Shown one piece after another: positions 17,988 through 21,893 of a DNA stretch of 21,893 nucleotides; position 1 is the first letter of the stretch; each line of letters starts with the position of its first letter. Both the position numbers and the translations under genes were made by a program. The notes beneath the pieces were generated by a model. It did no database searches. It was not told the origin of the DNA and worked only from the letters and a program-made list of their open reading frames with translations. Origin of the DNA: CAZKNF01 sp964554105. Its GTDB lineage: Bacteria; Bacteroidota; Rhodothermia; Rhodothermales; VXPQ01. The DNA is taken from positions 1 through 21,893 of the forward strand of contig CAZKNF010000056.1 of assembly GCA_964554105.1 (NCBI GenBank). The letters run 5' to 3'.

Positions 17988-18632
17988 ATGAAACGCTTCC
18001 TGCTGGAATGTCTCTGTCTCACCTTCTTCGTCGCCTGCATCGCTCCCGTTCAGCAGGCTCATGGCCAAATCGATTATAGCTTCGCGGCCGGTCCGAACGT
18101 TACCACGCTCGAGGTCGATTTCGAAAATCGGGAGCAGCCGCAGTATGATGCCGTCGTCGGCTTCTTTGCGGGCGTGAATGCGGGACTCGAACTCGGTCCT
18201 GCAAGCATTCACGCCGGCGCCACATACATCAATGCGGGCGCGATTTTCGACGGCTCGGAATTCTTGAATCGCGACAACTTCGATGTCAACTTCATCGCGG
18301 TGCCCGTCGACGTACGGATCTTTTTGCCCATTTCACCCATCGCGTCTCCGTACCTCCTTGGTGGCGGCGAGCTTCGGTATCGCCTCGATCTTTCAGATAC
18401 CGATCAGGGTTTCCAGGAAAGTCTTGAGCAGCAGAGCGTCGCCGCGAGCATCGGGGCGGGCATTCGACTCACCGTACCCGGTCTCGGGCTGCGCATCGCG
18501 CCGGAAGTGCGCTACGCCATCGATGTGACGGGGATGTCGTCCGGGGACGTGACCCTGGTAGACGAGGTTCTGAGGGTTCGCGACGAGTTCAAGGCTGACA
18601 TGCTGCGCTTTGGCCTCGTGGTCGGCCTGTAG
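17988..18632 (+). CDS. Outer-membrane beta-barrel protein
   Basis: A 214-residue protein with a signal peptide (hydrophobic about 5-20, cleavage near 'QQAHGQ', 22-27). The mature part consists of alternating hydrophobic/polar strands separated by acidic turns ('VVGFFAGVNAGLELG', 'SPYLLGGGELRYRLDL', 'ASIGAGIRLTV'), typical of PorT-like/OMP_b-brl small barrels of about eight strands. It ends in 'LRFGLVVGL'; a terminal hydrophobic residue is usual for barrel insertion, though Leu is less common than Phe. GAGGA five bases before the ATG supports the start. mscL begins 23 bp after its stop, so the two are probably co-transcribed. The barrel type is recognisable but the specific function is not. 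Confidence 0.8.
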   Translation: MKRFLLECLCLTFFVACIAPVQQAHGQIDYSFAAGPNVTTLEVDFENREQPQYDAVVGFFAGVNAGLELGPASIHAGATYINAGAIFDGSEFLNRDNFDVNFIAVPVDVRIFLPISPIASPYLLGGGELRYRLDLSDTDQGFQESLEQQSVAASIGAGIRLTVPGLGLRIAPEVRYAIDVTGMSSGDVTLVDEVLRVRDEFKADMLRFGLVVGL

Positions 18633-18655
18633 TCCGCTCATCGACAGACGAAACC

Positions 18656-19108
18656 ATGCTGGAGGAATTCAAAAAGTTCGCCTTGAAGGGCAACATGGTG
18701 GACATGGCCGTCGGTATAATCATCGGCGCCGCGTTCGCGACCGTCGTTCGATCGCTGGTGGATGACGTAATCATGCCGGTGGTCGCTGCCTTCTTTTCGG
18801 CACCCGACTTCAGCAATCTCTTCTTCGTCCTTCGCAACCCCACTGATGAAGTGTTTACGTCGATTGACGCGGCCCGGGAGGGGGGTGCTGTCGTGCTGGG
18901 GTACGGCCTTTTCCTGAACGCCCTCCTTGCCTTTCTGATCGTCGCCATCGTGCTGTTTATCATCGTCCGAAACATGAACCGCCTTCTGGATGCGAAGGCG
19001 GGCGCCGCCAAGAAATCTCTCGTTCCACCGGCGCCCTCGACCCAGGAAGTGCTGCTAACGGAGATACGGGATCTCCTGAAGTCGCAGACCGGCCGTGCGG
19101 CACCATAA
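18656..19108 (+). CDS. mscL: Large-conductance mechanosensitive channel MscL
   Basis: A 150-residue inner-membrane channel subunit. The N-terminus 'LEEFKKFALKGNMVDMAVG' is the MscL amphipathic helix, followed by TM1 ('IIIGAAFATVVRSLVDDVIM', about 21-40), a periplasmic loop of about 30 residues, TM2 ('LFLNALLAFLIVAIVLFIIV', about 84-103) and the cytoplasmic helical bundle ('EVLLTEIRDLLKSQ'). Length and order match the family, which forms pentamers that open under membrane tension and release solutes during osmotic downshock. The linker before the C-terminal helix is rich in Lys/Ala/Pro. There is no Shine-Dalgarno before the ATG; the closely preceding barrel-protein gene suggests coupling or co-transcription. 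Confidence 0.96.
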   Translation: MLEEFKKFALKGNMVDMAVGIIIGAAFATVVRSLVDDVIMPVVAAFFSAPDFSNLFFVLRNPTDEVFTSIDAAREGGAVVLGYGLFLNALLAFLIVAIVLFIIVRNMNRLLDAKAGAAKKSLVPPAPSTQEVLLTEIRDLLKSQTGRAAP

Positions 19109-19214
19109 GCGTCATCCCCGCGCGCAAACAGCTGGCGGCGGGACCGATCGAGTGCTGATTCAGATTCCGTGCATCCTCCCGGTTCATGTCCCATCATCAA
19201 CATCTTCACCACCG

Positions 19215-20018
19215 ATGTCCATTTCTAATCCGCGGCTTTTCGTTCCGACCTGCATGCTCTCGATCATCGTCCTGATCACGGCATGTGATTCGCCCCGCAC
19301 CGGTGATCCGGCGACGGGCGAGTCGGAGACCGCATCCGTATCGGGATCGACAAATGGCTCCGCCGAGGCGCTCGGCGAGGAGGGTGAGCCGGAGGATTGG
19401 CAAATTCTGTTTGATGGAGAAAACCTGGACGGATGGCGAGGTTATCAAAGTCGAGTCATTCCCCCTGGCTGGACCGTAACGGACGACGGGGCCATTCACT
19501 TCGCGTCGGCTGAGGGCGACATCGATCTTGGACTCATCACCGACGAGCAATTCTCGGACTTCGACCTGCGATTCGAGTGGCGTGTGGCGCCGGGGGGTAA
19601 CAGCGGCGTTTTCTTCCACGTGACCGAGGACGAGGACACGATCTGGAAGACCGGCCCCGAATATCAGATCGTCGATAATATTGGCCACGACGACGGGGAG
19701 AACCCGGTCACTTCGGCCGGCGCGAATTACGGTCTTTACGGCCCTGACGAGGACTTCTCGAAGCCGGCAGGCGAGTACAATGAGGGTCGCATCCTGGTCC
19801 GCGCAGGACGCGTCCAGCATTTTCTCAACGATCAGAAGGTCGTCGACTATCGACTCGGGAGCGACGACTGGGAAGATCGAGTGGGTGCCTCGTCATTCAA
19901 CGAGATGCCGGCGTACGGCCGCACGGGATCAGGTCACATCGCTTTGCAGGAGGGCGGGCCGGTGTGGTATCGCAACATACGGATTCGCCCGCTCGGTGCC
20001 GACGAGCAGGATGGGTGA
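19215..20018 (+). CDS. DUF1080 (3-keto-disaccharide hydrolase fold) lipoprotein
   Basis: A 267-residue predicted lipoprotein. From the ATG at 19215 there is a hydrophobic signal with lipobox 'LITAC' (C24), then an acidic Ser/Gly/Thr-rich linker (25-57) and a concanavalin-like DUF1080 domain: 'ILFDGENLDGWRGY', 'FDLRFEWRVAPGGNSGVFFH' and the closing 'HIALQEGGPVWYRNIRIRPL'. The domain family is a glucan-binding or hydrolase fold assigned to 3-keto-glycoside hydrolysis in some members and is common in Planctomycetes and Bacteroidota. The start at 19215 is preferred to an upstream in-frame ATG at 19095 because that one lies within mscL and would bury the signal. It follows mscL by 106 bp. Substrate unknown. 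Confidence 0.88.
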   Translation: MSISNPRLFVPTCMLSIIVLITACDSPRTGDPATGESETASVSGSTNGSAEALGEEGEPEDWQILFDGENLDGWRGYQSRVIPPGWTVTDDGAIHFASAEGDIDLGLITDEQFSDFDLRFEWRVAPGGNSGVFFHVTEDEDTIWKTGPEYQIVDNIGHDDGENPVTSAGANYGLYGPDEDFSKPAGEYNEGRILVRAGRVQHFLNDQKVVDYRLGSDDWEDRVGASSFNEMPAYGRTGSGHIALQEGGPVWYRNIRIRPLGADEQDG

Positions 20019-20032
20019 CGGCCAATACCGAC

Positions 20033-20059
20033 GAGTGTAGCGCTAGTGCGCACACGCTC
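20033..20059. terminator. Imperfect hairpin between convergent genes
   Basis: GAGTGT pairs with ACGCTC-like sequence (one G-T pair), and after a small internal loop GCGC pairs with GCGC around TAGT. It lies between the DUF1080 stop and the Smr stop. Two short T-runs follow on the plus strand within 25 bases. Possible bidirectional terminator. Confidence 0.25.
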
Positions 20060-20099
20060 TCACGTCGATCCTTTCGTCCACGTTTTCTGAATCGCGACT

Positions 20100-20543
20100 T
20101 CATTCCCGCACGACGTCACGCTCCTTGATGCGGGCGGCGTCGTGCTTCTGGCCGATGTTGATCCAGAGCGTCGTCTTCCCGCCGGCCGCGTCCCGTGTCG
20201 GACCGGAGATCCACGAGCCGAGCTCACCGCTCCCGATCATCCTTTCAAGGGCTCCTTTGATCGTGCGCTTCGACGGATCACTCCCGGTGCCGGACTTGCC
20301 ATGTATGACGACGACCCGGCCGCGGCCCTTTCTGTAGGCTTCCTGCACCGTTCGCCGGATGATGTATTCGGCATCCTGCACCGAGCACCCGTGCAGGTCG
20401 ATGGTAACATTCGTGCCGTCATCTTCGAATCGTCTTGGACGTGGGCTAGTCACGGATCGGAATGAATTCGAAGGAGGATAGCGATGGGCGTGAATGGTTG
20501 AACGGCTATCTTCCTGTTCGGCCGTTCGGTCACTCAACACCAA
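20100..20543 (-). CDS. Small Smr-domain protein
   Basis: Up to 147 residues; residues about 46-132 form an Smr (MutS2 C-terminal-like) domain with 'TIDLHGCSVQDAE' (D49-L-H-G52) and 'VVVIHGKSGTG' (H81-G-K). Smr domains bind or nick nucleic acid, including branched DNA and stalled-ribosome mRNA. Here the second motif reads HGKSGTG followed by 'SDPSKRTIKGAL' instead of the usual HGKGTGxLR, a small insertion. There is no MutS2 ATPase, so it is a stand-alone Smr protein. The start is uncertain: no ATG exists upstream of the domain, only TTG at 20543, GTG at 20540, TTG at 20537 and GTG at 20453. The last leaves a compact protein of about 117 residues and is plausible. It is convergent with DUF1080 and divergent from the aldo/keto reductase. 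Confidence 0.8.
   Translation of the reverse strand: MVLSDRTAEQEDSRSTIHAHRYPPSNSFRSVTSPRPRRFEDDGTNVTIDLHGCSVQDAEYIIRRTVQEAYRKGRGRVVVIHGKSGTGSDPSKRTIKGALERMIGSGELGSWISGPTRDAAGGKTTLWINIGQKHDAARIKERDVVRE
20471..20501 (+). other. Perfect Shine-Dalgarno with a five-codon reading frame
   Basis: AAGGAGG (20471-20477) is followed after six bases by ATG (20484) and a frame reading MGVNG then TGA (20499-20501). It is the best ribosome-binding sequence in the window yet leads to no gene. It lies opposite the disputed N-terminal part of the Smr frame and about 215 bases upstream of the aldo/keto reductase. It could be a leader peptide, a decayed gene start, or chance. Confidence 0.25.
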
Positions 20544-20699
20544 TATCGCGTTCGTTCCATCGGAAATCAGGTGCCGGGCGGTCGTTCTCCGAATCTCGCA
20601 ACATGGTGCGTTCTAGCAGATAATAGGATAAGCGATGCGGTCCGCTGGATCTGCACTTAGCGCACAGACGACTCACTGCCAATCGCGTACGGACGACTC

Positions 20700-21707
20700 A
20701 TGGCCGAAAATAGAAAGATCGATCGACGCAATTTCATCAGTACGATCGCGGCTGCAGGCGCTGTCGTGCCGTTCTCGACGTTTCCGTTCTCGACCCGCTC
20801 ATCTTTGACTCCAGCATCCGCAACCGGATACTCCGAACGCGCGGCTGCTGGTGTGCAAGCGCCAGGGGCGCGTGTTCGCGCGAAAGATGTCGTAACGAAG
20901 GCTATTCCGTCGAGCGGCATCCACATTCCGGTCATCGGCATGGGTACGTGGATCACGTTCAATGTGGGGGAGGATCCGGAGGCACGGCGTGGGCGAACGG
21001 AAGTACTGCGGACGTTTTTCGCGAACGGAGGGGGAATGATCGACTCCTCGCCGATGTACGGATCGTCGGAGGAGGTCGTCGGCTTCGGCTTGCGCGCCCT
21101 GGGGCCGACGCCCGGACTTTTTTCGGCTACGAAAGTGTGGACGTCGTCGGAATCGGAGGGGCCGCGGCAGGTGGCGCAGTCACTCGACCTGTGGGGCATC
21201 AATCGTTTCGATTTGCTGCAGGTCCACAATCTCGTTTCGTGGCAGGCCCATCTCGAGCTGCTTTTTGCGCTGAAGGAGCAAGGCCGCCTGGGGCACGTCG
21301 GCGTGACCACGTCGCACGGCCGCCGCCACGACGACCTGCTAGAGGTCATGCGAACGCAGCCGATCGACTTCATTCAGGTCACATACAATCTGGTGGATCG
21401 AGAGGTTGAGAATCGAGTGCTTCCGCTGGCCGCCGAGCGCGGAATAGCGGTCATCGCGAATCGGCCGTTTCGGGGAGGTCCGCTCGTCGATCAACTTCAG
21501 CGCGAGCCGCTGCCGGATTGGGCTGGTGAAATAGATTGTCGGAACTGGCCGCAGTTCTTGCTGAAGTTCATCATATCGCATCCGGCGCTCACCTGTGCGA
21601 TTCCGGCCACGACGCGGGTGGATCACATGCGTGAAAATATGGGGGCGGCTCAGGGCATCCTTCCCGATGCTGCGTTCCGCAGTCGGATGCTCGAATATGT
21701 GGCGTGA
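20700..21707 (+). CDS. Tat-exported aldo/keto reductase
   Basis: A 335-residue protein. The N-terminus 'IDRRNFISTIAAAGAVVPF' is a twin-arginine signal (R9-R10, then a hydrophobic stretch), so the folded enzyme with its cofactor is probably exported to the periplasm. The aldo/keto reductase barrel (about 70-330) has the catalytic tetrad D115 ('DSSPMYGSS'), Y120, K145 ('SATKVW') and H176 ('LLQVHN'). 'GHVGVTTSH' and 'FIQVTYN' are typical later strands. It would use NADPH to reduce or interconvert carbonyls; Tat-dependent members are often of unknown substrate. The extra linker (30-65) between signal and barrel is Ser/Ala-rich. No Shine-Dalgarno is seen. The 156-bp divergent region separates it from the Smr gene. 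Confidence 0.9.
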   Translation: MAENRKIDRRNFISTIAAAGAVVPFSTFPFSTRSSLTPASATGYSERAAAGVQAPGARVRAKDVVTKAIPSSGIHIPVIGMGTWITFNVGEDPEARRGRTEVLRTFFANGGGMIDSSPMYGSSEEVVGFGLRALGPTPGLFSATKVWTSSESEGPRQVAQSLDLWGINRFDLLQVHNLVSWQAHLELLFALKEQGRLGHVGVTTSHGRRHDDLLEVMRTQPIDFIQVTYNLVDREVENRVLPLAAERGIAVIANRPFRGGPLVDQLQREPLPDWAGEIDCRNWPQFLLKFIISHPALTCAIPATTRVDHMRENMGAAQGILPDAAFRSRMLEYVA

Positions 21708-21713
21708 GCCCGA

Positions 21714-21893
21714 TTACATGAATGGCACGTAGGAAAATGAGCCGGTGCCGACGCGTCGCCTTAGTTCGCCTGAAACATGCTCGATTTCGGTGCGGCGATT
21801 CGGAGGAATTGGGGCGTCGGCTTTTCTGCGCAGCGCATCGGCTTCCATGAGATGACTGCTCGCCGCCTCCCACTCTCCACAGTCGAGGTCGAT
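21714..21893 (-). CDS. C-terminal fragment of a TPR-type regulator (partial gene)
   Basis: A minus-strand frame open to the right edge ends with TAA at 21714-21716 and supplies the last 59 residues of a protein. The segment 'LMEADALRRKADAPIPPNRR', followed by 'EIEHVSGELRRRVG', resembles the closing repeat of large ATPase/TPR regulators (LuxR-, adenylate-cyclase- or protein-kinase-linked), which often read 'EALR..LG.P.PP.ER...E....LR..LG...F'. The match is from memory of the family and the fragment is short, so the class is tentative, but the composition is protein-like. It converges on the aldo/keto reductase with only a 6-bp gap. The N-terminal domains lie outside the window. Confidence 0.6.
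   Translation of the reverse strand: MDLDCGEWEAASSHLMEADALRRKADAPIPPNRRTEIEHVSGELRRRVGTGSFSYVPFM

Noticed and set aside
17837..18079. Open frame of 80 codons before and into the barrel-protein gene
   Set aside because: Overlaps the signal peptide of a well-supported gene in another frame and has no recognisable domain. The gap 17742-17987 holds only a weak CCCGT/ACGGG stem.
19095..19214. Earlier in-frame ATG for the DUF1080 lipoprotein
   Set aside because: It lies inside mscL and would bury the lipoprotein signal, which begins properly at 19215.
21717..21873. Alternative minus-strand frame of 94 codons at the right edge
   Set aside because: It overlaps the aldo/keto reductase 3' end and is Arg/His/Pro-rich; the neighbouring frame open to the window edge is more protein-like.

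Overview
The window looks like a chromosomal segment of a high-GC member of the Rhodothermota/Bacteroidota branch (Rhodothermia-like). The reasons are: a T9SS C-terminal sorting module preceded by the 'NYPNPFNPET' linker, a FecI/FecR-type sigma/anti-sigma pair followed by a TonB-dependent receptor with STN and carboxypeptidase-regulatory-like domains, a periplasmic two-component propeller fused to a histidine kinase, a DUF1080 lipoprotein, and patchy use of Shine-Dalgarno sequences. No rRNA, tRNA, CRISPR array, insertion sequence or phage gene was seen. The taxonomy is inferred from gene content only.

Layout. 99-1586 (+) is a secreted serine beta-lactamase-like hydrolase, converging on a minus-strand block: a giant propeller-Y_Y_Y-histidine kinase (1615-5169), a TTG-started lipoprotein with an SdrD_B/Cna_B-like domain (5262-6611), and a zinc-knuckle class I methyltransferase (6753-7424). 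A divergent gap leads to an MFS transporter (7610-8959) and a DksA/TraR zinc-finger protein (9012-9347). The centre (9400-16806) is the most distinctive part: an ECF sigma factor (9506-10090) overlapping its FecR anti-sigma factor by ATGA, then an STN-bearing TonB-dependent receptor (11134-13965), a GGTGATG-rich tract, and a secreted protein made of six CHRD modules of exactly 123 residues plus a T9SS sorting tail (14126-16714), closed by a strong hairpin terminator. Then come a hairpin-rich intergenic region, a stand-alone MEDS-domain protein (17103-17741), an outer-membrane beta-barrel protein with mscL 23 bp downstream (17988-19108), a DUF1080 lipoprotein (19215-20018), a minus-strand Smr protein (20100-20543, start uncertain), and a Tat-exported aldo/keto reductase (20700-21707). 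The right edge holds the C-terminus of an unfinished minus-strand gene (21714-21893).

How the parts may work together. The sigma/FecR/receptor trio has the architecture of cell-surface signalling: ligand at the outer-membrane receptor, signal through its periplasmic STN domain to FecR, and release of the ECF sigma factor. The CHRD protein, on the same strand directly downstream, is the obvious candidate output or partner, but this is inferred from position only. The remaining genes look like ordinary envelope, stress and transport functions. The best candidate for something undescribed is the sigma/FecR/STN-receptor/6xCHRD-T9SS locus.
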